From Mesorhizobium shangrilense (GTDB lineage: Bacteria > Pseudomonadota > Alphaproteobacteria > Rhizobiales > Rhizobiaceae), in the NCBI RefSeq assembly GCF_040537815.1, contig NZ_JBEWSZ010000003.1:248001-312000 (forward strand): a stretch of DNA of 64,000 nt, written 5' to 3'. Position numbers and translations under genes: made by a program. The notes under the pieces were generated by a model that worked only from the letters and a program-made list of their open reading frames with translations, was not told the DNA's origin and ran no database searches. Below, one piece after another: positions 42,684 to 51,934 of this stretch. Every line of letters starts with the position of its first letter. Position 1 is the first letter of the stretch.

Positions 42684-43535
42684 TCAGACGGAAGTGTTCC
42701 AGCGGCAGAGCCGCCGCTGCATGGCAACCAGCACCTGGTTGGCGATCAGTCCGAGCGCAGCCAGGATGACGATCGCCGCGAACATCAGCGGGATCTGGAA
42801 ATTGTACTGGGCATTCATCACCTGGAAGCCGATACCCTTGTTGGCCCCGATCATTTCCGAGGCGATCAGGAGCAGCAGCGCGGTGGTCGCGCCCAGCCTC
42901 AGGCCAACGAAGATCGAAGGCACGGCTCCCGGCAACACGACGCGGCGGAATACCGTTAGCCGCCGGGCGCCATAGACCCGCGCCATTTCGAGCAGCTTCG
43001 GATCGACCTCCTTGACCCCGCTGATCGTGTTGAGCAGCAGCGGAAACAGCGTCGCCCAGAAGATGACGAATACCTTGGAGGCTTCCCCCAGCCCCAGAAG
43101 CAGGATGAAGACGGGGTAGAGCGCAAGCGCCGAGGTCTGGCGGAAAAGCTGCACGATCGGATCGAGCGCGGTTTCGACGGCGCGGACCTGGCCCATGACC
43201 AGACCGAGCGGGACGGCGACAACAACCGCCGCGGCGAAGGCGAAGCCGGCGCGCTGCAGGCTGATGGCGATGTCGCCGAGCAGGCCCCCGCCGGCGAGGC
43301 CCTTCCAGAGTGCCACGACGATCGCGTCGATCGGCGGCAGTACCGCCGCGTTGACCCAGCCGCTGCTCGCCGCCTCCTGCCAGAGCGCCAGGAAGCCCAG
43401 AAGCACGCCATAGCGCGACAGGATCCGCGCCGAGGTCCGGCCGGCCAGCCGCAAGGCCTCCTTGCCGAAGCCGTTGCCGCTTTCATGCCTGCCGATACCG
43501 ATCGACCGTTCGATGTGCTGCAAAGTCATCGTCAT
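42684..43535 (-). CDS. ABC transporter permease (SsuC-like)
   Basis: 283 residues from ATG 43535 (43529 is an alternative). Six hydrophobic helices with the permease coupling loop LLEMARVYGARRLTVFRRVVLPGAVPSIFVGLRLG. It pairs with the ATPase and binding protein just downstream. The longer open frame upstream is antisense of the monooxygenase 3' end and is not part of the gene. Confidence 0.87.
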   Translation of the reverse strand: MTMTLQHIERSIGIGRHESGNGFGKEALRLAGRTSARILSRYGVLLGFLALWQEAASSGWVNAAVLPPIDAIVVALWKGLAGGGLLGDIAISLQRAGFAFAAAVVVAVPLGLVMGQVRAVETALDPIVQLFRQTSALALYPVFILLLGLGEASKVFVIFWATLFPLLLNTISGVKEVDPKLLEMARVYGARRLTVFRRVVLPGAVPSIFVGLRLGATTALLLLIASEMIGANKGIGFQVMNAQYNFQIPLMFAAIVILAALGLIANQVLVAMQRRLCRWNTSV

Positions 43536-43554
43536 GCCTTTCGCTTCAAACGGG

Positions 43555-44919
43555 TCATTCGGCGGCGAGCACGGTCGAGCGCGCAACCGTCCACGGGTTC
43601 TCCGGCAGCCTGAGGCCGAGATTCTCGCGCAGCGTCCTGCCCTCATAGGCGGTGCGGAAAAGGCCACGGCGCTGCAGTTCGGGGATCACCAGGTCGACGA
43701 AATCGTCGAGCGCGCCGGGCAGCCATGGCGGCAGGATGTTGAAGCCGTCGGCGGCTTCGTTTGTGAACCATTCCTCCAGCTGATCGGCGACCTGGACGGC
43801 GCTGCCAATCACCGTGTAGTGGCCTCGGGCGGTTGCGACCCATTGATAGAGCTGGCGGATGGTGAAGTTGTGCTCGTCGGCGATCTGGCGGATCAGCGCC
43901 TGGCGGCTCTTCATGCCCTCCGTTTCCCTGCTCGGCGGCAGCGGCCCGTCGAGCGGATAGCCCCTGATGTCGAGCGTCTGGCCGGCAAGTGCATTGAGCA
44001 GCGCCACGCCATCCTCGGGCAGGATCAGGTCGTTCAATTGCTGGTATTTGGCGCGGGCCTCCTCTTCGGTGCGGCCGACGAACGGCGCTACGCCCGGCAT
44101 GATCAGCACCTGATCGGGATCGCGGCCGACAGCAGCTACGCGCGCCTTGATGTCGCGGTAGAATTCCTGCGCGGAGGAAAGATTCTGATGCGCGGTGAAG
44201 ATGACTTCGGCCGAGGCCGCCGCAAGCCCGCGCCCGTCCTCCGACTGCCCAGCCTGCACCACCACAGGATGACCCTGCACCGGGCGCGGCACGTTGAGCG
44301 GCCCCTTGACGCTGAAGTGCTCGCCCTTGTGGTCGATGTCGTGGAGCTTGTCCTTGTCGTAGAAGCGGCCCGTCTTCTTGTCGCGGATGAAGGCGTCGTC
44401 TTCCCAGCTGTCCCACAGCGCCTTGACCGTCTCGACATGCTCATGCGCCCGCGCATAGCGCTCGGCGTGGTTGGGTTGGACGTCGCGATTGAAGTTGCGC
44501 GCTGTCTCGTCGCCCGCCGAGGTCACGACATTCCAGCCCGCCCGGCCATTCGACAAAAGGTCGAGAGAAGCGAATTTACGGGCGAGCGTGTAAGGCTCCT
44601 CATAGGTGGTCGAGGCCGTGGCGATGAAGCCGAGATGGCTCGTCAGCGGGGCCAGCGCCGCAAACAGCGTCACCGGCTCGAAACCGGCGATCTTGCCATT
44701 GCCGCCCTCGCGGGCGCCGAGCCCGACCGTCAGATTGTCGGCGAGAAAATAGGCGTCGAACAGGCCGCGTTCGGCAGTCAGCGCGAGCTGCTTGTGAAAC
44801 TCGAAATTGGTTGCGCCGTCGGCCGGCGCCTCGGGATGGCGCCAGGCGGCGACATGCTGGCCGCCACCAGGCAGAAAGGCGCCGAGTTTGATCTGTCTGG
44901 ACTTGCCGGAGCTGGTCAT
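43555..44919 (-). CDS. LLM-class flavin-dependent monooxygenase (NtaA/SnaA/DszA/SoxA family)
   Basis: 454 residues. Characteristic segments: LGAFLPGGGQHVAAWRHPEA, AERGLFDAYFLADN, TASTTYEEPYTLARKFASLD, GRAGWNVVTSAGDETARNF, VQAGQSEDGRGLAAASAEVI and FVDLVIPELQRRGLFRT. These FMNH2-dependent enzymes oxidise substrates such as nitrilotriacetate, dibenzothiophene sulfone or alkyl sulfones. Next to an SsuABC-type importer and an FMN reductase it likely releases sulfite from an imported organosulfur compound. It needs FMNH2 from the reductase encoded 35 bases upstream. Confidence 0.9.
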   Translation of the reverse strand: MTSSGKSRQIKLGAFLPGGGQHVAAWRHPEAPADGATNFEFHKQLALTAERGLFDAYFLADNLTVGLGAREGGNGKIAGFEPVTLFAALAPLTSHLGFIATASTTYEEPYTLARKFASLDLLSNGRAGWNVVTSAGDETARNFNRDVQPNHAERYARAHEHVETVKALWDSWEDDAFIRDKKTGRFYDKDKLHDIDHKGEHFSVKGPLNVPRPVQGHPVVVQAGQSEDGRGLAAASAEVIFTAHQNLSSAQEFYRDIKARVAAVGRDPDQVLIMPGVAPFVGRTEEEARAKYQQLNDLILPEDGVALLNALAGQTLDIRGYPLDGPLPPSRETEGMKSRQALIRQIADEHNFTIRQLYQWVATARGHYTVIGSAVQVADQLEEWFTNEAADGFNILPPWLPGALDDFVDLVIPELQRRGLFRTAYEGRTLRENLGLRLPENPWTVARSTVLAAE

Positions 44920-44954
44920 AGGTGGGTCCTTTGTTCGAAACGGCTGCTTGGGAA

Positions 44955-45512
44955 TTAGGCGGCGAGACTGACGGCGCGCGCCGCCCCGACGATGCGGGAA
45001 ACCTCGGCGACCGCTTGCTGGGCGCGGGTGTGGATCGCTTCCGACACCAGGACGCCGTCGGCGAAGTCCTTGTCCGATGCGTAGATCGCGGTCGGCATTG
45101 TGAGTGCCTCGAAGAAGCCGAAGAGCGGCCGCAGCTGATGCTCGACGATCAGCGAATGGCGTTCGCCGCCGCCGGTCGCAGCAAGGATCACCGGCTTTCC
45201 GCGCAGCGATGACGGGGCGAGTAGATCGAACAAATGCTTGAAAAGCCCGGTATAACTCCCTTTGAAGGTCGGCGACCCGGCCACCAGCACATCGGCGCTG
45301 GCCAACTGTTCGATGATGGCGCGGGCCGCCGGATCGAGATCACCGAGGCGCCGTGCGGTTGGGAGCGACGGACCGAAATCTTCAATGTCGAATATCGCCG
45401 AGGTCGCCCCGATGCGGTTCGCCGTCTCGCCGGCGATGTGGCTGATGAATGCCTTGGTCTTCGACGGACGGGTCAGATTGCCAGATATTCCCACCACCAG
45501 CTTCTTCGACAT
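44955..45512 (-). CDS. NAD(P)H-dependent FMN reductase (SsuE/MsuE-like)
   Basis: 185 residues with a flavodoxin-like fold: VVGISGNLTRPSKTKAFI (phosphate-binding loop), ADVLVAGSPTFKGSYTGLFKHLFD, GKPVILAATGGGERHSLIVE. It supplies reduced FMN to the monooxygenase. AGGAGAGCC precedes ATG 45512; the frame extends to 45674 but without a ribosome site. First gene of the organosulfur operon, with an AT-rich promoter region carrying a GTAG-type palindrome. Confidence 0.87.
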   Translation of the reverse strand: MSKKLVVGISGNLTRPSKTKAFISHIAGETANRIGATSAIFDIEDFGPSLPTARRLGDLDPAARAIIEQLASADVLVAGSPTFKGSYTGLFKHLFDLLAPSSLRGKPVILAATGGGERHSLIVEHQLRPLFGFFEALTMPTAIYASDKDFADGVLVSEAIHTRAQQAVAEVSRIVGAARAVSLAA

Positions 45513-45543
45513 GCCAGGCTCTCCTCGCAGATGTTTATTCATT

Positions 45544-45571
45544 AAGACTACCGATTTTGTAGAATTAAATG
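45544..45571 (-). promoter_or_regulatory. AT-rich promoter region with GACTAC/GTAGAAT dyad
   Basis: GACTAC (45546-45551) faces GTAGAAT (45559-45565) upstream of the organosulfur operon. A related half-site, TTTTGTAGACTAAG (52022-52035), lies upstream of the AapJ-like gene. It could be the binding site of a shared regulator; low certainty. Confidence 0.35.
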
Positions 45572-45759
45572 AGCGAGAAGATTTCAAAACTGGCGGAATA
45601 GGGGGATTGAGTTTGCGTCGTCGCGCCGTCCATTGGTTCAGCTGATGCGGGTTTTCGAGCGTTGGTGTCGTCACCGCAGGCGTCGAACACCGATCCTTTC
45701 CGGTTTAGACTGAGGGGTCCCGCGCGCGAGGAAATCCTCTCCGGCAATCACGGACCAAT

Positions 45760-46015
45760 GTTAGTTCGGCTCGGCCTCGCTCCTCGCAGGATGCAGTTCT
45801 GGCGCATCCAGCCGTTGAACGGGGTCGCGCTAAGCATCGAGCGTCGAGCTGGCGATACCAGCCGCTGACGGACGGATAGCGTAGAGCGGCAGATTGCCGG
45901 CATTGTTGAAGGGCAGGAACGTCGCCGTTCGGAAATCGAAGTAGGACCCAATTTCCGACCAGCCATTTCCGCTCGGAAAGCTGCGCCTCGAGGATTGCCG
46001 CCGCTGGCACGGCGC
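45760..46015 (-). pseudogene. Glutathione S-transferase relic
   Basis: Reading the - strand with two frame changes joins ILEAQLSERKWLVGN, YFDFRTATFLPFNNAGNLPL and YPSVSGWYRQLDARCLARP, which together match the C-terminal helical domain of glutathione transferases. No intact frame exists and the N-terminal thioredoxin-like part was not found. A decayed gene fragment. Confidence 0.45.
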
Positions 46016-46204
46016 CACTGGCCTCCGTGGAGGCGGGCGTTCTCCGGCCCCCATATCGGCGCAGCCGCCGCGGACGCGACCACATAAAGGAAGGGCGTAC
46101 AGGCGGAAGCACCGAAATGTCCGCCGGCGGGACTAAGTCAGTTCGGTACTGGAAAAGTTCGTGGAGCGTGAATTCGGCATTGTCGAATATTGGCCCAGCG
46201 TCTC

Positions 46205-46500
46205 GTACCCCAGAGCCGGCCCCCAAGCCGGGAGTTAATCCTAAAAGGCCGGTGTTTCCGGACTACATCATCAGCCTTAAGGACGGGAGGCAATACAAGT
46301 CGCTTAAGCGCGATCTTGCGACCAGCCATGGGCTGACGCCTGATGAATATCGGTGGGTTTGGCGAAAGACTATCCCATGGTTGCGCCGAACTATTCGGCG
46401 ACCCGATCGGCTTTGGCAAAGTCGCTTGGCTTGGGAAGGAAGGCGCCTCCAACCAAGAAACCTGTGGCGAAACGCAAAGGCGAAGGCCTGAGGTGCGGCC
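46205..46500 (+). pseudogene. MucR/Ros-family regulator relic
   Basis: PDYIISLKDGRQYKSLKRDL then GLTPDEYRW is the DNA-binding domain of the MucR/Ros family. At about 46352-46356 the frame shifts: the next frame reads GLAKDYPMVAPNYSATRSAL followed by AKSLGLGRKAP, the standard C-terminus. The N-terminal domain is missing. The usual zinc ligands are replaced (Ser for Cys in ISLKDG, Asp for the first His in LKRDL), as in the zinc-free homologues known from Mesorhizobium. A one-base loss in a G-run explains the shift. Confidence 0.75.
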
Positions 46501-46619
46501 GCTGTCGCCTTCGGCATTCAACGCTACCCCGATGGGTGGCGTTGAGTTCCGTCGCGAACGTTACACGTGGATACGGCCGAGGTGGCGAGCCTCGCTGGCA
46601 TAGGTCGACAGTGGCTTGA

Positions 46620-47174
46620 TCCGAGATTTCACCAGCGACGATCAGGTTGACCCAGACATGCTGGATTGGAGTGTGTGGAAGCAGCCAGGCGGCGCTTCCT
46701 AAAAATGGGGTTCGGCGGCGTCTTGATCTGGACCGTAGCGGTCGCGGCTCTTCACTAGCGTGCTACGAAAACCGCCAAGGAAGTGGCTGCCATGCTGGCG
46801 AAGGCCGGTTTACCTCTGTCTCGGCGGTATGGTTGAGTACGAAAATCAAGGAGCGTGTCCACGCGATCGCTGCGATCCTTCCCCTTCTTTGACAGGAGCG
46901 ATCGCATCCGTCCCAGCGCTCCCTTGCAAATCGTGTCCTGAGGCCATCTCGTCGGCGGGCTCGAGTGCGGCATCATGTCAGGGGGCCCCAGCCTCCAGGC
47001 GCGCGAGGAATGCCGAGACCTCGGCCCCGATGTCAGCCCGTTCAGTCACCGTGGGCGACGTCCTGGCTACTCCCCCGATGTCCCCGATTTAAATCAAATC
47101 CGTCTGTGGATATTGACGATTGCGCGACCCTCACCTCGTAGACGACTGACGCGGGCGGCTACTGAAAGGGTCAC
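46620..47174. other. About 550 bp without a supported gene
   Basis: Short frames on both strands show no start signals or family-like sequence. The region lies between the MucR relic and a small ORF and probably represents decayed sequence. Confidence 0.4.
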
Positions 47175-47366
47175 ATGACAAGCGATTTTTCCGCCGCCCG
47201 AGTGCATTTAGATCGAGCGTATCATTACCTTCGTGGCGATGACCCGATGAGCCGGAGGGGACGCGAAGCCTTGGACCTGTTGATTGAGGCGGTTGCCGTC
47301 GAAGAGTTCAAGCAGCCACGCCAAAACGCCAAGGTGCTAAGGTTTCCGATTGGGCGCCGCTTTTGA
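47175..47366 (+). CDS. Small hypothetical protein
   Basis: 63 residues, charged and helical (RVHLDRAYHYLRGDDPMSRR, then LDLLIEAVAVEEF) with a basic end. AAAGGG precedes ATG 47175. The sequence looks coding and resembles short proteins seen in Mesorhizobium genomes, but I cannot name it. Confidence 0.5.
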   Translation: MTSDFSAARVHLDRAYHYLRGDDPMSRRGREALDLLIEAVAVEEFKQPRQNAKVLRFPIGRRF

Positions 47367-47550
47367 GGCGATCTCCATGGCCGCATAGCGGCATTGGAAA
47401 AACACGGCCCGGATGCCCTTGCTTCGTGGTCTGCATACCTTGAAATTGACCGGCGATTGCCAGGATCCGTCATTGATGTGGTACGAGATTTCGCAATAGG
47501 ACGCCGCCACAGAAATTGGCTCGGCAGCCCCACCCACCTTTGCGCGACAA

Positions 47551-48570
47551 TTATCCCGCGACCCGCACGATGAGCTTGCCGAAATTCTTGCCCTCGAGAA
47601 GGCCAAGGAAGGCCTGTGGCGCGTTCTCTATTCCATCGACGATATCTTCCCTGTATCGAACGCGGCCGGACGCGATCCAGTCGGCCATGTCGCGGTAGAA
47701 TGCCGGGCGCGGGTCGACGAATTCGCGCTGGATGAACCCCCTTATCGTCAGGCTGCGTTGGAGCACTTGCTGCATCAGCGTCGGCAGGCGGTCGATGCCG
47801 GAATCCGCGATGACATTGTATTGCGCTATCAACCCGCAGACCGGCACACGCGCAAATTCGTTTAGCAGGGGAAACACCGCATCCCAGACGGGACCGCCGA
47901 CATTCTCGAAATAGATGTCGATGCCATCCGGGCAGGCTGCCTTCAACTGCCCGACAAAATCAGCGGCACGGTGATCGACGACCGCATCAAAGCCGAGTTC
48001 CTGACGCACAAAAGCGCACTTTTCGGCGCCGCCGGCGATGCCGACCGCACGTGCCCCCTTGATGCGCGCGATCTGGCCAACGGCCGACCCAACCGCGCCG
48101 CTCGTCGCCGCCACGACGACCGTCTCGCCAGGTCTTGGCTGCCCTATGGTGAGCAGACCGGCATAGGCGGTGAAGCCGGGCATGCCGAGCACGCCAAGTG
48201 CCGTGGTGACGGGTGCCGCCGCGGGGTCGAGCTTGCGCAGCCCAACACCGTCGGACAGCGCAAAACTCTGCCATCCCGAATGAGACAGGACGATATCCCC
48301 TTCCGCAAACTCCGGGTGGCGGGATTTGATGATGCGCGCAACGGTGCCGCCTTCCATCACAGCGTCGATCTCGACCGGCTTGGCGTAGGATTTGGCGGCG
48401 TTCATGCGTCCGCGCATATAGGGATCAAGCGACAGATAGAGGATCTGCAGCAGCAGTTCGCCCTCCCCCGGCTCGACAATTTCAACCGCTTCGATGCGGA
48501 AATCGCCGGGCTTCGGCCTCCCTTGCGGCCGCGCCGCGAGCACGACGCGAGTGTTTGTCTGGATTGGCAC
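47551..48570 (-). CDS. NADP-dependent oxidoreductase (zinc-independent MDR family, CurA-like)
   Basis: 339 residues from GTG 48570 (GCGAGG 7 bases upstream). N-terminal PxPGDFRIE then LSLDPYMRGRMN, the PTGR/CurA-type signature; the Rossmann part reads VVAATSGAVGSAVGQIARIKGARAVGIAGG; FENVGGPVWDAVFPLL and the IRGFIQREF segment follow. Such enzymes reduce enones or quinone-like aldehydes with NADPH. It lies 50 bases after the amino-acid permease gene on the same strand. Confidence 0.85.
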   Translation of the reverse strand: MPIQTNTRVVLAARPQGRPKPGDFRIEAVEIVEPGEGELLLQILYLSLDPYMRGRMNAAKSYAKPVEIDAVMEGGTVARIIKSRHPEFAEGDIVLSHSGWQSFALSDGVGLRKLDPAAAPVTTALGVLGMPGFTAYAGLLTIGQPRPGETVVVAATSGAVGSAVGQIARIKGARAVGIAGGAEKCAFVRQELGFDAVVDHRAADFVGQLKAACPDGIDIYFENVGGPVWDAVFPLLNEFARVPVCGLIAQYNVIADSGIDRLPTLMQQVLQRSLTIRGFIQREFVDPRPAFYRDMADWIASGRVRYREDIVDGIENAPQAFLGLLEGKNFGKLIVRVAG

Positions 48571-48620
48571 TGGGATACCTCGCTGCAAACGGATGTTGTA
48601 CTCGAAAATCGCGTTGAGGT

Positions 48621-49703
48621 TCAGCGGCGCTCCGACCGACGCAGGTATTTCTCCAGCCACAGGCTGTAACGCGATCCACCGAAGCACAGCACGAAATAGA
48701 TCAAGGCGGCGAACAGATAGGCCTCGTCGTAATAGCCGAGCCATTGCGGATCGGTCGCCGAGGATCGCGCGGCATTGAGCAGATCGAAAATACCGATGAC
48801 GGCGAGCAGCGACGTCGCCAGCAGGAAACCGATCGCCAGATTAACCATGCCGGGAATGACCAGGCGCAGCGCCTGTGGCAGGACGACGAGCTGCATCATC
48901 CGCCAGTAGCCGAGGCCAAGAGCCGTCGCTGCTTCATACTGGCCTGCCGGGATCGCCTGGAGACCGGCGCGAACGACTTCGGCGACATAGGCCGACCAGA
49001 ACAGCGTGATCATGATCATCGCCCGGACGTTCTTGTCGATCAATTGGCCACTGGGCATAGCCATGGGCAGGATGAGCATCGCCACATAGAGGATGGCCAC
49101 CATTGGCGTGCCGCGCATCAGTTCTATGAAGGCGATCGCGAGCGTGCGCAGGCCACCCATGCTGGAACGCCGCGCCAGTGCCAGCAGGATCGCCAGCGGC
49201 ATCGCCAGGCCGAAGCAGACCGACCAGACGAACAACGTCACCGCCAGTCCGCCCCATTGGTTTGAAGGAATGGCCGGAGGCGTCAGCGTGCCGGACATCA
49301 GGGTCCAACTGACGGCGATCACGACAGGCCAGGCGACGAGCAGTCCCTTGCGCCAGAATCGCGGTTGCGCGGTGATGACGAGCAGCCCCAGCAACAGCAC
49401 CATGACGGCCAGCGGCCGCCATTGCAGCGCCGGCGGGTAGAAGGCGAACAGGATGAAACGGAATTTTGTTCCCACGAACGCCCAGCATGCACCCGATGCA
49501 GCCGCGCAATCGGCCGACGTTCCCGTCCACGTCGCGTCGAGAATGCCCCAGCGCAGCAGCGGCGGTATGATCCAACCTAGCAGCGCCACCGTGACGACGG
49601 TGATGGCAGAATTGAGCGGCGTGCCGAAAAGCCCGGTCTTCAGCGTCCGCAGTGTTACCGACGACCGCCATGTTCGCACGTCAAGAGCCTCGGCAATGGT
49701 CAT
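48621..49703 (-). CDS. Amino-acid ABC permease, AapM-like
   Basis: 360 residues. A large N-terminal part precedes the permease domain, as in the general L-amino-acid transporter of rhizobia. The domain carries LRTLAIAFIELMRGTPMVAILYV and the coupling region AGLQAIPAGQYEAATALGLGYWRMMQLVVLPQALRLVIPG. The start 49703 overlaps the AapQ-like stop as ATGA. The ATPase gene (aapP) that normally follows is absent; the oxidoreductase stands there instead. Confidence 0.85.
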   Translation of the reverse strand: MTIAEALDVRTWRSSVTLRTLKTGLFGTPLNSAITVVTVALLGWIIPPLLRWGILDATWTGTSADCAAASGACWAFVGTKFRFILFAFYPPALQWRPLAVMVLLLGLLVITAQPRFWRKGLLVAWPVVIAVSWTLMSGTLTPPAIPSNQWGGLAVTLFVWSVCFGLAMPLAILLALARRSSMGGLRTLAIAFIELMRGTPMVAILYVAMLILPMAMPSGQLIDKNVRAMIMITLFWSAYVAEVVRAGLQAIPAGQYEAATALGLGYWRMMQLVVLPQALRLVIPGMVNLAIGFLLATSLLAVIGIFDLLNAARSSATDPQWLGYYDEAYLFAALIYFVLCFGGSRYSLWLEKYLRRSERR

Positions 49704-50893
49704 ATCCCAGCAGTTCCCCTGAGCGCGACGCGCCGGTTGTAGAGGTTCATGGCCGCCGAGACCGACAGGTTGATCGCCAGGTAGATGGCGATCAGCAGCG
49801 TCAGCGCTTCCAGCGACTGACCGGTCGTGTTGGCCGTGGTGTTGATGATGCTGACAAGGTCGGGGTAGCCGATGGCGACGGCAAGACTGGAATCCTTGGT
49901 CAGGTCCAGGTAGCTGGAGGTCGTCAACGGCGTGATGACACGCAACGCCTGCGGCAGCACGACGAGGCGCATGATCTGGCCGTTGTGCAGGCCAAGCGCC
50001 CTCGAGGCCTCCCACTGACCGCGATCGACCGACTGGATGCCGGCCCGCACGATCTCGGCGATTGCCGCCGAGAATTTTACCACCAGTCCAGTCAGGAGTG
50101 CCGCGAATTCCGGCGTCAGATTGTAGCCGCCACGGATGTTGAAGCCGGCCAGCACCGGTATCTCCCAGGCGGCGCCGGCGCCTGTCAACGGAAAGGCAAG
50201 CACGACGCCGCCAAGCAGGGCGACGGTTGCCAGGCCGAGCCGCCTGGCAGGCAAGCCGCAATGGCGCCGCGCCCACACAAGGAAAGCCAGATAGGCGATG
50301 GCGAGGCCGCCAAGCAGCCAGAGCGTTGGCGCCGACACATTGTGGAAGCCGAGCCCTGGAACGAACACGCCTCGGTTGGTGAGGAAGAAACTGTCGAAGG
50401 CCGAGAGCGCCTGGCGTGGCGACGGAAAGGATTTTGCCAGCGAGATCCAGAAGAACAACTGCAGCAGAAGCGGCGTGTTCCGGACGATCTCGACATACCA
50501 GCGCACCAGCCCGGCCAGCAGCAGATTGCCGGAGAGGCTGGCCACGCCAAGCGCGACGCCGAGGATGGTGGCCAGCACGCAGCCAAGTGCTGCCGCTTTC
50601 AACGTATTCAGAAGACCGGCGAGAATGGCAAGCGCATAGGGATCGCCCGCCTTGAAGGCGATCGGCGCCTCGCCGATCTCGAAATTCGCGGGACGGCCGA
50701 GGAAGTCGAAGCCCGGCGTGATGCCGATGCGCGTCATCGTCTCGGCCGTGTTGTGGCCGAGCAGCCAGAACAGCGCGATGACCGCCGCGATCGCGGCGAC
50801 CTGCGTCAGCGGCCAGCTGCCCCACCACTGGGCGATCTTGCCGATTGTGCCGGGTCCGTCTGGACCCGGCATGGCTTCAACCGTCGAGGACAT
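49700..50893 (-). CDS. Amino-acid ABC permease, AapQ-like
   Basis: 397 residues. N-terminal helices, then LAGLVRWYVEIVRNTPLLLQLFFW and a long periplasmic insert with VSAPTLWLLGGL, then the coupling loop AGIQSVDRGQWEASRALGLHNGQIMRLVVLPQALRVITP. Length and insert match AapQ. It pairs with the AapM-like protein to make the membrane channel. Confidence 0.86.
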   Translation of the reverse strand: MSSTVEAMPGPDGPGTIGKIAQWWGSWPLTQVAAIAAVIALFWLLGHNTAETMTRIGITPGFDFLGRPANFEIGEAPIAFKAGDPYALAILAGLLNTLKAAALGCVLATILGVALGVASLSGNLLLAGLVRWYVEIVRNTPLLLQLFFWISLAKSFPSPRQALSAFDSFFLTNRGVFVPGLGFHNVSAPTLWLLGGLAIAYLAFLVWARRHCGLPARRLGLATVALLGGVVLAFPLTGAGAAWEIPVLAGFNIRGGYNLTPEFAALLTGLVVKFSAAIAEIVRAGIQSVDRGQWEASRALGLHNGQIMRLVVLPQALRVITPLTTSSYLDLTKDSSLAVAIGYPDLVSIINTTANTTGQSLEALTLLIAIYLAINLSVSAAMNLYNRRVALRGTAGI

Positions 50894-50899
50894 CGGTTC

Positions 50900-51934
50900 T
50901 CAGCGGAACGGCGGCGAATAGAGCAGACCGCCATTGGTCCACAAATTGTTATAGCCGCGCTCCCAGCCGAGCGGCTTCAGGTTGCGGTCGTAGATCTCGC
51001 CGTAATTGCCGACCGTCTTGATGATGTTGTAGGCGAATTTCGGATCGAGGCCGATGGCCTGGCCAAGCGACGGGTCGACGCCGAGAAAGCGCTGGATGGC
51101 CGGGTCTGGCGACTTGAGGAACTCGTCGACATTCTTGCTGGTGATGCCCCATTCCTCGGCCTGGATGGTTGCGTTGACCGTCCAGTTGACGATTTCCAGC
51201 CAGCGGTCGTCGCCGCCGGCGATCGCCGGTGCGAGCGGTTCCTTCGACAGCCGCTCGGGCAGGATGATGTAGTCGTCGGGCTTCTTCAGCTGGGTGCGCT
51301 TGCCGACGAGATCGGACGAATCCTGCGTGATGGCATCGACGCGCGACGTTTCCAGCGCGTTGGTGAATTCGCCGGTGTCCTCGATCGTTACGGGCGTGAA
51401 TTTCTTGCCGGTCTTGCGGAAGAAGTCGGCGATGTTCAATTCGCCGGTGGTGCCGCTTTGAACGCCGATCGTGGCGCCGTCGAGGTCGGCCGCCTTGGTC
51501 ACCCCGAGATCCTTGCGCACCAGAATACCCTGCCCGTCATAGAAAACCGTCGGCCCGAAATGGAAGCCCAGCTGGAAGGCGCGCGTGATCGTCACGGTGA
51601 CGCCCGACAGCAGCACGTCGAATTCACCGGCCTGGAGCGCGGGCAGCCGCTGCTGCGGTGAGGAATTGGTGAACTCCACCTTGTCCGGATCGCCGAAGAC
51701 GGTGATCGACAGGGCGCGACCGTAGTCGACGAAGAAACCCTGCCAGCGACCGTTGCTGTCCGGCGAGAAGAAGCCTTGGGTCGTGCCGACGCCGACCTTG
51801 ATGGAGCCGCGCTGCTTGATCTTGTCGAGCGTCGGGCCGGCCTGGGTCGCGGTCGAGAACAATCCTGCCGCCACCACCAGCGTCGTCGCCAGTGCCGTCC
51901 TCCAACCGGCGCCAGGCCGCATTGCAATCGTCAT
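50900..51934 (-). CDS. Amino-acid ABC solute-binding protein, AapJ-like
   Basis: 344 residues, with signal peptide (ALATTLVVAAGLFSTATQA). The periplasmic family-3 fold reads GSIKVGVGTTQGFFSPDSNG, FGDPDKVEFTNSSPQQRLPALQAGEFDVLLSG, GVQSGTTGELNIADFFRKTG and FLGVDPSLGQAIGLDPKFAYNII. It captures L-amino acids. The start 51934 is chosen since AAGGAG lies 9 bases ahead; a TTG at 51943 is possible. Six bases before the AapQ-like gene. Confidence 0.86.
   Translation of the reverse strand: MTIAMRPGAGWRTALATTLVVAAGLFSTATQAGPTLDKIKQRGSIKVGVGTTQGFFSPDSNGRWQGFFVDYGRALSITVFGDPDKVEFTNSSPQQRLPALQAGEFDVLLSGVTVTITRAFQLGFHFGPTVFYDGQGILVRKDLGVTKAADLDGATIGVQSGTTGELNIADFFRKTGKKFTPVTIEDTGEFTNALETSRVDAITQDSSDLVGKRTQLKKPDDYIILPERLSKEPLAPAIAGGDDRWLEIVNWTVNATIQAEEWGITSKNVDEFLKSPDPAIQRFLGVDPSLGQAIGLDPKFAYNIIKTVGNYGEIYDRNLKPLGWERGYNNLWTNGGLLYSPPFR

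Noticed and set aside
48621..50828. Single 735-codon permease frame
   Set aside because: Its N-terminal two thirds are the wrong frame of the AapQ-like gene; the real AapM-like protein starts at 49703 with an ATGA overlap.
49652..51661. 669-codon + strand frame opposite the AapQ and AapJ genes
   Set aside because: Antisense frame without domains; the minus-strand genes have family-specific motifs.
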